A stretch of 64,000 bases of DNA from Collybiopsis luxurians FD-317 M1 (lineage: Eukaryota; Basidiomycota; Agaricomycetes; Agaricales; Omphalotaceae): NCBI GenBank assembly GCA_000827265.1, contig KN834762.1, positions 912,333 through 976,332 on the forward strand, given 5' to 3'. This document shows positions 11,041-21,555 of this stretch, in pieces (position 1 is the stretch's first letter; each line of letters opens with the position of its first letter). Under the pieces are notes generated by a model. It was not told the origin of the DNA and ran no database searches. It saw only the letters and a list, made by a program, of their open reading frames with translations. A program made the position numbers and the translations under genes.

Positions 11041-12422
11041 TTTTGCTTTTCTACCAAGGACCAGGCAGTCTGTCCAGTAGAGTCATATTTGTTAGACAAT
11101 TACTAGTTGAGCTAGAAGTTGATATATTATATATTCCCTGTGGAACCTTTGACAATGCACTCTTGCACAAACACACAAATCACTGGTACAACTAGTTGTC
11201 TCTATCAAGAGACCACTTAGTAAAAACCTAACTCATTTACAAGTCCAGAATGAAATGAAGGAATCGTCTTGCAGTGAAGTTGTCCTTTTTCCCACATTTC
11301 TCATGCTCTTTTTTTTTGCCGTTTGTATGCAGGTTTTATCCCCTTATACAGACCTGTCACTTTTGACATTTGTCATGTTATGCATGATCTTTTCAACTAC
11401 CATCATCTCCGCTTTCCTTGCTTTCGTCTCCATACCTTTGCTCTGTCCCTTTTTTTGAGCTCTTGCTGTCTTTCGGCCAATGTACTTCTCATAATTTTGG
11501 CCTTTAACACCTTCAATCTTTCTTTCTGTTTTTCTTTTTCTTTTTTTTTTAAATTTTTAAATTTTTAAATTTTTTTTCCCCTCCTGGTTCTGATTGAGTG
11601 AGATTAGCCATATGTAACACCTCAGTACTGGCATGCACAATTGCTGCTAATATCCCTTGCATATATCACCTCATTGCTGGACATGACAATCGCTGCTATG
11701 TGTATATGTCAAATATGTTCTACTCAAAAAAACACCTACTTGCAAGTTTGTCTCATTATACATGTCCGGACTTGTACATGCCATGTGCGAAGTGCGATGG
11801 CCCATCCCACAAGTAACAGGGTAGGGATTTTTGCATGTCTGTTGCATGGTACATGCATATAAGATAATATAATAATATAACTTCTGGGAATGTATCCATC
11901 TAATAATTGGCCAGTTCATAAATTAATGATATTTTTCAATTGAAAACTGGAAAGAGTTTCAAAATAGTATGTGGATGATTATTATGATCACTTTGCCAGT
12001 TTAAATGGTGACCATTTGAGCATTTGTCAAAAGGCAAGATCTTAAATCTGGCAACATAAACAAAGTATTTGTAGCTCAATTAGTCAAGATAAAAAGATAA
12101 AAAGCCCTGCACTTGAAACATACAAGAGAAGGGGATTTAATGAACACCACTCCCCCATGTACCTCAGGCTATGGAATACTTCAAAAATGCCAATATAAAC
12201 TATGGTCCCCAAAGTTCTGCAGGTAGCCAGTGCACTGTGGGTTCAGAGCTATGCAAAAAAGCTGTCTATGGATAAGACACTTGAGTTTCACCGAGAGAAA
12301 GATTGAAACCCAGAAGACAACATCAGATCAAGTTACCATCGCTTGGACCCAATTGTATATTGACTATGTATCCATTCTACCGAGTAGCTGATGAGTTTCA
12401 GTTCGTCAAGAAAGCCTACGCC
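11041..12422. other. AT-rich non-coding region with low-complexity tracts
   Basis: Contains a T-rich/AAATTTTT tract (about 11510-11580) and two diverged copies of a ~50-bp unit around 11614 and 11667 (CACCTCAGTACTGGCATG versus CACCTCATTGCTGGACATG). No gene supported. Confidence 0.4.
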
Positions 12423-12536
12423 GATTCAGAAAAAAAAGACATGTGTGGCGGCTGACGGTGAGCCATTTGTCAGCCGGGCAACCCTCAGCGAGCCATGCAA
12501 CCGGCAATTATATGTCTTTTTTTTTCTCTCTGAATT
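12423..12536. repeat. nested inverted repeat (~114 bp)
   Basis: The outer arms ATTCAGA plus A-tract plus GACAT (from 12424) and ATGTC plus T-tract plus TCTGAAT (to 12535) are reverse complements with a small indel. Inside sits a second perfect hairpin, GGCTGAC at 12450-12456 with GTCAGCC at 12469-12475. It may be a tiny MITE or a folded transcript. Confidence 0.55.
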
Positions 12537-12999
12537 TGGCTAGGTTTTCTCTCATGTTCATCACTCGAAAAGAGTGTATTCACTATATACGGCATCGAAA
12601 TGCCAAATCTGGGCCTGTCCGAAGATGGTCAGGCTCGAGGTCCATGGGGGTAGGTCATCGCATCATGTCACGTATCACACTGGCTGATGCTAGAGGACCC
12701 CGGACTAGTCGGAATGACATTTGATCAGGCAAACCTGACCTTGTCCTCGAGGGCAACAGTACGGTTTATCAACGGTTTCACATGAACATTTGGATGGTGC
12801 TTCTCGTTGGCAAGGCTGCAAATTACTTCTAAATCCCGAGTTAAGACTAATCTATAAGTAACCACCCAGAGGTAACGGCCTCATGTCTATCATGTTACAA
12901 TTCATTCGAAGTGTATATTAAGGTTATTATTTCTAACAGACAATTGGGAATTCTTTCGCTCGTTCACAACAGCAGTACCGCAACAAGACACCTCCATAC
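12537..12999 (+). other. upstream region of family M copy A
   Basis: The 460 bp before the ATG at 13000. It is not visibly similar to the leaders of copies B-D. No element can be named. Confidence 0.3.
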
Positions 13000-14750
13000 A
13001 TGCTCATTTTTGTGCTGCTGCTGCTGATCCGCACTGCGGTTACTCTCCCTACTGCTCTTTCAACAGCTGCCAGTGACTCTATACCTCAGGCTGGCTCAAG
13101 CGACGCAACTCGGTCAACATCGGAGATTGTATGGAGCTGTATCACCACAATTTTTGCATGTACCTGGGTGGCCGTCCATCCAAATGTGCCTTTTATCCAT
13201 GCCTCAAACCGCGAGCTGCTTTGGCGTCGCGCGAAAATACTTGCAGTCGCGCTCATTGCGCCGGAGTTCGTAATCATCTGGGCTGCAAACCAATTACGAT
13301 CTGCATTCCATGCTGTGCGGACACTACGTGAATTCGATGCTTGTATGTATCAAAGAGCTCGGTATTTTTTTTGTACTGATCTATATCAATTCAAGGCCAG
13401 CACTGGACAATGACACATGGAATGTTCCTCGTCATGGGAGGTTTCATGCTGACTGATGCATCTGGAAAGATTTCACAAGTTTTACAAGAGAAGAATCTTG
13501 CGCATCTCTTATTTCAGGGTGATATTGTCCTTCCCCATATTTCTGAATCCGAAATAATGGACAGGAGCAAGGGAGATGCATTGGCAAAAACACTTGTTTT
13601 GATCCAGACCACTTGGTTCATTGCACAGGTCATTTCACGGGCGGTGTTGCATCTACCGATAACTGAACTGGAACTTACCACCGTCGCCTTTGCTCTCCTC
13701 AATTTCTTCACCTATGCACTATGGTGGAAGAAACCGTTGGATGTACGATATCCCATTCTTGTTGCACTGCTACCCACACATGAATCGGAGGTCATATTCC
13801 GTCGGCAGAGAAGTGAGCCTGAGGGCGAGAATGTCGATAGAGATGACACTATTAGTCAGGGTTCCACTGACTGGTATGCCGCCAGCGAGAGTACCTATAA
13901 CACTGTTGACACAGAAAGCCTCAACTCCAGGGTCTCATGGTTCTCATCAGAACTTGCTCAATTTCAAAACCTTCGTACACACTTCTACAGTCAAGTTACA
14001 GAGGAGGTCCACACAATGAATATCAATTCCAGAAGAATTGATGGAGACACAGAAGGGGGGAGTTACAGTTGTAGCCAAAGTCCCGCAGAGGCCCCAGATA
14101 AAAATAACACAGATAATTTTCAGAGAGTCAGTTCTTCATTAACTTCCACAAGTCTATCCTCTGCTCCAGAAGTGGGTCTGCAGGCTCATTCGGCGATCTC
14201 TGATTGGGAAGAAGGTCGGGAGCCATTCTTATCTAAAGCTAGTTCATTCATCACATCAGTTTGGGCTTATTTCTTGGGACTCTTCCGAGGTTTCATTATG
14301 CCCGCACCAAATTTATCATCAGATGAAGATCACAGATATACAAACAACGTCCCCTTATTCTATGCAGGCCCTCGACGTCCTGTTCTCCTCGAGACGGCTA
14401 GTAGGTTTTCGTTCTACTTTGGTTCAATGGTCTTGGAGATGTTTATTGGGACACTCTTTGGCTCAATCCATTGTGCAGCCTGGGCATTTCATTTCCCTTC
14501 AAAATTAGAAAGAGACTTGTGGCGAACCATGTCTCTTTGCATCACTGTTGCTCCTCTGGCAATGATCTTCGGAGTCATCCCAGTTTTTATTAATCGATAT
14601 CTATACTTGACCAGGATTACCCGTTGGCTCTTTGTCGTTTACATTCTTGCCAGGTTAATGATATTAGTTATGGCCTTTGTGCTTCTTAGGGACCTTCCTG
14701 AAGCTGCTTTTCAGGAAATTCAATGGACCACATACATTCCGCATGTATAG
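13000..14750 (+). CDS. family M multi-pass membrane protein, copy A
   Basis: Exon 1 13000-13342, GT-AG intron 13343-13395, exon 2 13396-14750; 565 aa. The splice joins ..REFDAC to QHWTMTHG. Membrane segments: N-terminal hydrophobic stretch LIFVLLLLIRTAVTL; CITTIFACTWVAVHPNVP; ILAVALIAPEFVIIWA; a long pair around KTLVLIQTTWFIAQVIS and TVAFALLNFFTYALWW; and three near the C-terminus (MFIGTLFGSIHCAAWAFHF, CITVAPLAMIFGVIPVF, FVVYILARLMILVMAFVLL). It ends in the family-wide TTYIPHV. A Ser/Thr-rich, non-conserved loop of ~190 residues lies between the two conserved blocks. From memory of fungal proteomes, this looks like a large uncharacterised family (motifs THG..xxMGGFML, SKGDALAK, LELTTVAFALLN); function unknown. 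Copies B-D lie 38-48 kb away on the other strand. Confidence 0.85.
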
Positions 14751-14945
14751 TTGTGTACATACCACTTTGGACTTCATCACGTATGAGTAATTGTCTGTGT
14801 ATATTTTCTGAAACTTTAGGTCAATAAATCATAGCTGAACATGCGGGGTGGAGACTTTAGCGAGCAACCGGTGCAGGCGTGCGAGCAAGTACAAACCATA
14901 ATTTACGAGGTGCGAGCAGACTACGCAAGATGCATTGTAGTAGAG

Positions 14946-16678
14946 AAAACTATTGGATGTCCGACGTCCGATCCTATTAAACCTCCGACTTGGAGCTTTT
15001 AAAACATTTGTCAATGAATGCAAGTCCAAGGGACTGACTTCGGAGCGGACCTTTTCAGACTCAGATGCAGAATCAACTAAGGCCTCTAGAGTATTGGATT
15101 CAGGACCGCATTACGAAGAGTCTGTGGATGTTGACAAGGGTCAGAGCTCAATGCTATCTCAGGCTGATGCAGGCTCTGTGTCTAGTGGCAACATGGAGGT
15201 TGACATCACCAAAGATAAAGCCCCATCCCCGACGCAAGAATTCCAACTCGGTACCAGTGTAATGCATGGAATGCTCACTGGTTCTTCTGGTATACAGTCT
15301 GTGGAAGGCTTCAATTAGCATTGGGAACAGCTTGATAGGGATTTGCGGGCTATCCCTATGAGCCAACAAAATCATCTGATTTTTCCTCGCCAGTCAAAGA
15401 ACCTCATTCATATTTCAGCTAACCATTCTCGCTTGCAACAATTTCTTCACAATATCAACGCCAATGCATTGCCAGAAGAGGATATCACAGATTCAATGAA
15501 GCCACGGAACTTGAACAGCAGTAAGTTGGTAAGCGGCTCCGTCGATGCGGCTCAGGATGCTCTCCCTCCTCTCCTGCCTCCTTCCAGCATTTGAATTCAC
15601 AGAATAATAAAATATCTGTGAGCAGCTCTGCCGACAGCACCCAGCTCTTTAAGGACATTCGGCCTTCCTCTCCTACCTCCTTCCTCTCCTACCTCCTTCC
15701 AGCACCTGAATTCACAGGACAATGAAAAATTTCGGAGCAGCTGTGCTGATGCTGCTTACCCTCTGAATGTTGACAAGGTTGAAGACTCAGAGGTAGGCAC
15801 CACAGCCCAAAATTTTCCATTCGTTACAGATTCCGCATCCGTCAGAGGTGGGAAGTTGGACTTGAAAATCCATCTCGGAATCCTTATTTCGGTTTGGATG
15901 CAATGCGAGGAATAACTAATGATTCCTCCAGTGCTTTGTTAGCGGAAGTCTCTCCCTGGGAACTACTTAATAGGGAGTTGCAGGCCATCCCGATGAGCGA
16001 ACAAAGTCATACCTCTTATTGCCGGTCAAAGAGCCGCTACTATTCAGCCGCCCGTTTACAACAATTCTTTCTCAAGATTAGTACATATCTCGAGATAACA
16101 ACAAATTTGTGAACAACAAGGTGAACGATATGGTGAACGACACCGCCCAGCACTTTCGAGACATTCAACCTTACGCTTCCGCATCCGTCGCATTTCTTTA
16201 GATCTATTTCAGGAACCTTTACGTACAGTTTATGCTTCCAACAACGCCAAACTCGGCAGGCAAAAAAAACGAATGTCGTCTGACACTGACACTGTCCCCT
16301 TGTTCTACGCGGACCCTCCGTTTCACCAGACTCCTTTCATCTAAATTTTTTGGGCCCAATAGCCCTGGAGATGCTCATTGGGACAATGTTTGGCTCAATC
16401 CATTGTCTGGCATGGACATATCAAAAACAGAACAAGAGTTATGGAGAATTGTGTCACTTTGCATTACTGCTGCTCCTATGGGAATGATGCCTAGACTGGT
16501 GGGACCATTTTTGATGAACCGGTATTATAAATTGGCCAGAGTCAATCTCTTATTTTTTTGTCATATACATCCTTGCGAGATTAACAATAATTGTTTGGTT
16601 TTTGCGCTCCTTCGGGATCTTCCTGAAGGTGCTTTGGAAGAGGTTCAATGGGATACATTTATTCCACATGTTTAGTTA
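14946..16678 (+). pseudogene. family M pseudogene (5'-truncated, frameshifted)
   Basis: Similarity to family M starts abruptly at LDVRRPI (about 14952), the end of the first conserved block, and runs to the family C-terminus LRDLPEGALEEVQWDTFIPHV-stop near 16675. The first block, exon 1 and the intron are missing. Reading requires several frame changes, and stops interrupt it (about 15318, 15594, 16112). The loop region is itself duplicated: RAIPMSQQNH..SRLQQF (about 15345-15450) recurs as QAIPMSEQSH..ARLQQF (about 15980-16070). It lies 200 bp after copy A on the same strand, so it is probably a decayed tandem duplicate. Confidence 0.8.
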
Positions 16679-18010
16679 ATGTACATGCATATTTGGATTT
16701 CATTATCGAAGAGTATGATTGTCGGTAGATATCATTTTCTGTTTCCAATGGACTTGCCTTGACTCAGACTAATCACTACACCCTCCAGACCCACACAAAG
16801 CTCATTTAGATATCCAGGAATACACTCAAATCAAAATAGATTGAGACTTATTCAAGTTACCATCCCCGTCGGACAATACAAGTATGCGGTCCTCTGATAA
16901 CACAAATTCATTGACCGTTACTAAATCAGGTTGAGAATTGGGATCACGGTGTGGCTCCGAGCGGCGTTAGAAGTTTCTGATTACTTATCAGAAAGGAAAT
17001 ACGAAAGCACATAGAAGTTTGGGTTCCGGAATGCCTGGGAACAGATAGTATTTCAAAGCATACAATAATGGGCAGAGTAATAAGTGCGAAACCAACCCGA
17101 ATTTGAAGCCTGACCAACTCTGCAGTGGCGCAGTGTTTCAGATAGTCGATTGGACGCTGTTGCGATGTGTCTGTTTACTTAGCTTGGAAATGGAACCTAT
17201 TACTCCAGCGGACGGATAAAGCACTAGCAGTTGCTGAAGCAGCAGGTGCCGAACCAAAGCTGTTCTCCCCTTTAAATTTTTCACATTGACTAACCTGGAC
17301 AATTCATGCGCAGAAAATGGGTCTGGCTCAGCGTCGGTTCGAACGCGCGAGCATGAGACCTGGAGCAAAACTTGCTGCTAGAACATGGTTTTCAGGATGT
17401 GCACGAAGCGCCCAAGAGTCTTCGTACGATAACATAAATAGGGACCGGTCCGAAGAGGAGCGCATTTCGACCGAAATCCGGCCACTTCCAGCCCGGTTCT
17501 TGAAAGTTGGATAAAGATGTCTCTGACTACTGTACTGAGGAGGTATAGAGTACACAGAACCATGAGGCAACAGGCTGGGCGCTTTTCAGCGCTGGAGACA
17601 CGAGGACTCCCCAAATTATAGGTAATTTGGGGAAGGCGTGTAAAGCATTGAATGGAACGTAAGAGGTGCCCTTGCACGGGATGAAAGCTTTTAGAGTTGG
17701 CATTTGTTTGATTGAGAGACCTGAGATAGGTTTGGGAAGACATAGGAGAGGACACACGGATGTTGCTGCGTTACTATGGACGGGAGCAACTCAAGCTGGG
17801 AGTTGGAGACTCGGAGTGAGTCAACACGTGTTGATTATGTAACCCTTATCGTGTTACCGAATGCAGATAGCTGTGTTATCACGCTGACGCTAGCAACCAT
17901 ATAAGTATTGGGGTGTCATCCCGTTTAGAGTCAGGTTCACCCTCTTCAAACAACCACCACTAACGCCCCTCTATATTTTCCTCTCTTTCCCTTATAACTT
18001 TCTTGTTCTG
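16679..18010. other. intergenic region upstream of fungalysin
   Basis: Overlapping minus-strand open frames at 17138-17757 have no recognisable protein or splice pattern. A 10-bp perfect palindromic stem (CCCCAAATTA, loop TAGG) lies at 17609-17632. Confidence 0.4.
17900..17905 (+). promoter_or_regulatory. candidate TATA box of the fungalysin gene
   Basis: TATAAG about 110 bp before the ATG at 18011, followed by a pyrimidine-rich tract (17940-18005) typical of a highly expressed fungal gene. Confidence 0.4.
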
Positions 18011-20706
18011 ATGCGTTGTTTGCTCATCGCGTCCCTCGTTGCTGGCATTGTCGGTAGTGTTTCAGGTCACCGAGCACCTGTTACCGCTCGCAAGTCTCTT
18101 GGTTTTGGCCCAATACACGACCACGCAGTCTACAAGTCCAATCCTTACCAGATTATTACAAATGGATTTCTACCTCAGAGCTCCGACGCTGACCCATTTG
18201 AGGTCGCGCGACTCTTTATTGACGACATTTTAGGCCCTAAACATGTCCAAACGTCATACAAGATCCGCTCAGACTCTTATACCGACCCTTCGACTGGCAT
18301 TACCCATGTCTACGTTCGTCAAGTGGTCCATGGTATTGAGGTCGCAGATGGTAATATGAATATTAACATCAAAGACGGGCGAGTCCTTTCCTACGGCAGT
18401 TCGGTATGTGCAGCTGTGGTAATGGTTCTCTTGGCCGAAACTCAATACTTTTCCAGTTCTTCAACGGCCAGGTCCCATCAATGATCTCATTGCAGGACAA
18501 TTACAGTCTCCGTTATCCTCACAGTGAATATTGTCAAGACCTTACTTCGGAACTTGAGAGTCAGTTCTCGGCATTCGTTGCTCTGCAGAACGAGCAAGTT
18601 CCCTTGGGCAGCCAGAGCGCCAAGGAGTTTGACGAGTTCGCTGGCCCGTTGACTCATCTCCACTACTCCAATTGTCAATTCCACACATTGGCGGATGAGA
18701 TGGCTTCCCAGAGGCCTCAGGCCATTGGAGAGATTGGAGATATGCGCCCTGCCCTCCTTCAGTTCATGGTCGCAGCCACTCCCAGTTCTGACGTAGTCAC
18801 CGATATTCTTTCCAAATACGATCAACACTTGGAGAAGATGACTGTCTCTGGAGTCAACCATTTTGTCGACGGTGAACAGACTTACCTCTACATCGACAAT
18901 GTTCCCGACGCTGTCAAACCCGTGAAAGCTCACATGGCTTATGTCCAAGTTCCCACCAAAGACGGTTCTGTGGAACTTGTTACCGCCTGGAAGGTTCGTA
19001 GTTATTCTTAAAGTGCATACTGTAATGTTCTTAGTGTATTTTTTTCAGTTCGAAGTGGAAATGGAAGACAACTGGTATGAAGCTGCTGTTTCTGCCGTTG
19101 CGCCACACAGAATCATTTCGGTTGTTGATTGGGCTTCTGACGCGCCAATCCCATCCCCTGAAGAGCCGAGGAAACCGGCTTCGTACAACGTCTATGCGTG
19201 GGGCGTCAATGACCCTTCTGACGGTGAACGAACTTTGGAGAAGGAGAATTTTGACGATCTCGCTTCGCCGGTCGGATGGCACACTCTACCCTTCGACAAT
19301 GACCCCTCGTACAAGGGTGTCAAACCTAGCAAAGAGTTTTATCGCAACACCACAACCACTTACGGAAACAATGTATTCGCTCAGGAGAACTGGGAAGGTC
19401 AGAACGCCTACCTTGACAACTATCGACCCGAAGCCGGCGACTCTTCCGTCTATGATTTCAAGTACAAACCGAAGGAGTCTGATGAACCTATGGACGTTGC
19501 CCGCAATCACATTAATGCAACTGTCACTCAACTCTTCTACACTTGTAATATGATTCACGATCTCTACTATAGGTGAATCATCCCGTTTCTGTTGTTCATC
19601 CGAATTTCTCACCATATCATTTTCAGATACGGATTCACTGAACTCGCTGGAAACTTCCAGCAATACAACTTTGACCGTGGTGGGCGTGATGGCGACGCTG
19701 TCATTGCTAATGCTCAAGATGGTTCTGGCTTCAACAATGCTAACTTCATGACTCCTCCCGATGGCACGAACGGCCGTATGCGTATGTACCTGTGGAACAC
19801 TGCCAATCCCTACCGCGATGGAGATTTCGAAGCTGGTATTGTCATCCACGAGTACAGTCATGGACTTAGCACTCGATTGACTGGCGGACCAATGAACTCT
19901 GGGTGCTTGGGCTGGGGCGAGAGTGGTGGTATGGGTGAAGGTTGGGGAGGTAAGTGTCATGCACGCTGGATGCGACATTTGACTGACGCGCTTTTCAAGA
20001 TTTCCTGGCAACCACTATTCGTAGCACGAAGAATTACTCCGACTATCCTATGGGAGCATGGGCCGCCAACAGGCCTAAGGGCATCCGAAACTATCCCTAC
20101 TCTTTGGTATGTCCGTTGTTCGAGTTATGGTGTACCGTTGACTGATTTGTTCATCATCCCTACAGGACGATAGCATCAACCCTTCTACCTATCAAACTCT
20201 CGATAAGCCTGGTTACTGGGGAGTTCACGCTATCGGAGAAGTTTGGGCTGAGATGCTCTGGGTTGTCTCTCAAGCCCTCATCAAGGAACACGGATTCTCC
20301 GACACTCTCTACCCTCCTCTTCCACTCGAGAACGGCACTGTCCCTTCAGATGACTTCTACCGTCCCGTTGTTGGCAAGAAGCCTTTGGTGCCCATTCACG
20401 GTAACACCTTAGCTGTGCAGTACGTGTTTTCTGTCCCTTACGCTCTTTTCAATTACTTAAATAGTAATTTCTGATAGACTTGTCATCAATGGTATGAAGC
20501 TACAGCCTTGCCAGCCTTCATTCTTTGACTCCCGCGATGCCATAATTCTTGCCGATGAGGAACTCACCGGCGGCGAGAACTTCTGCACGTTGTGGAAGGC
20601 ATTTGCTTCGAGGGGTCTCGGTACAGATTCCCGGGTCGCAGGCCGCACCCCGTGGGGTGGAGGGATCAGGACCAATGGTTACGCCACGCCCAAGAAGTGT
20701 CAGTAG
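18011..20706 (+). CDS. fungalysin, secreted M36 metalloproteinase
   Basis: Predicted exons: 18011-18403, 18457-18993, 19049-19572, 19627-19949, 20000-20106, 20166-20419, 20478-20706; all GT-AG with consistent phases, 788 aa. Residues 1-19 are a signal peptide ([17 protein letters not shown]). A long propeptide (FTP/PepSY-like, to about residue 250) precedes the catalytic domain. The zinc site is HEYSH (HExxH) in [18 protein letters not shown], and the third ligand is the Glu in [10 protein letters not shown], a motif rebuilt only after splicing exon 4 to exon 5. The protein should be exported, lose its propeptide and digest extracellular protein. A TATA box lies ~110 bp upstream. Family assignment is firm; substrate range is inference. 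Confidence 0.93.
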
Positions 20707-21555
20707 TCGGTGTGCACGCTGACTGTTGGGAGTATCTATCGTGTTATTTGTTTACATGTACATTTACTTCACGAATATGTCTTCCATCTACATAGGTAAT
20801 GCTTGCTTAGAGTTTTACTTTTCATGATCTTGTATATCCATACCGTAGTATCTCTGTAAGAGTACAAATGTGGGGGGGCGCTTCTAATACTTGCAAATAT
20901 ACATCTATCGCAGAAGTTTTTCTCTATTGGTGTTTCTGTTCTCCACAGCATCGAGCCTAGGAGACTTGATTGACAACTGAAACTGACAGAATCGACGCTG
21001 GCATAATGACAGAAAAAAAAATAGAAGACGCTGTAGCGTTTGGGCGCTTAATACCGCGGTCTCGGTGCCGAGCGTAGGTAATTGGGCGCTTAACCGTCTT
21101 TCCACCTTCGCCTTTGAAAGAACTCGTTGCTCCGAGCTGGACTGAGTATTTATAATGAGTTAATAGCACAGCCTCATACTACCTATCGAAATATGCCGCC
21201 TGGAAAGGCAACACCATGACGGCCGTTTACAGTCACCGGGATATATTCCTCCGACAAGCCTCGTGGACCGCGCAAATTTACTTTCAGACTTTCTTTGATT
21301 TCACATACCAAAATTCCAGTGCACTTTCAGTTTTCCAGGACCGAAAACGTCGCTGCTACCCAACAGGATCCGCAAATTTCGTCCTCGCCACAACCCTCGT
21401 GTCCTTTTTAGTAACAAGTTGGACTTTGCATTATATCCGAAATCAGCTCTAGTCATAACGAAGTCTCGTATTAAGCGCGCGTACAGCTCTAAAAATCCGA
21501 GAATCCTTAAAATGCGGTCTGTGGTATCTCGGTATCAGATTAGCTCGCCTCAAAA
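20707..21555. other. intergenic region
   Basis: The 3' end of the fungalysin gene and the promoter of the ABC gene. No coding or repeat feature stands out. Confidence 0.35.

Noticed and set aside
11510..11580. T-rich/AAATTTTT tract as a possible replication or centromere element
   Set aside because: Simple low-complexity sequence; nothing else supports a special role.
17138..17757. Overlapping minus-strand frames upstream of fungalysin
   Set aside because: No recognisable domain, no supporting duplicates, and mutually overlapping frames.
19286..20011. 241-aa minus-strand frame within the fungalysin gene
   Set aside because: Shadow of well-supported M36 exons on the other strand.
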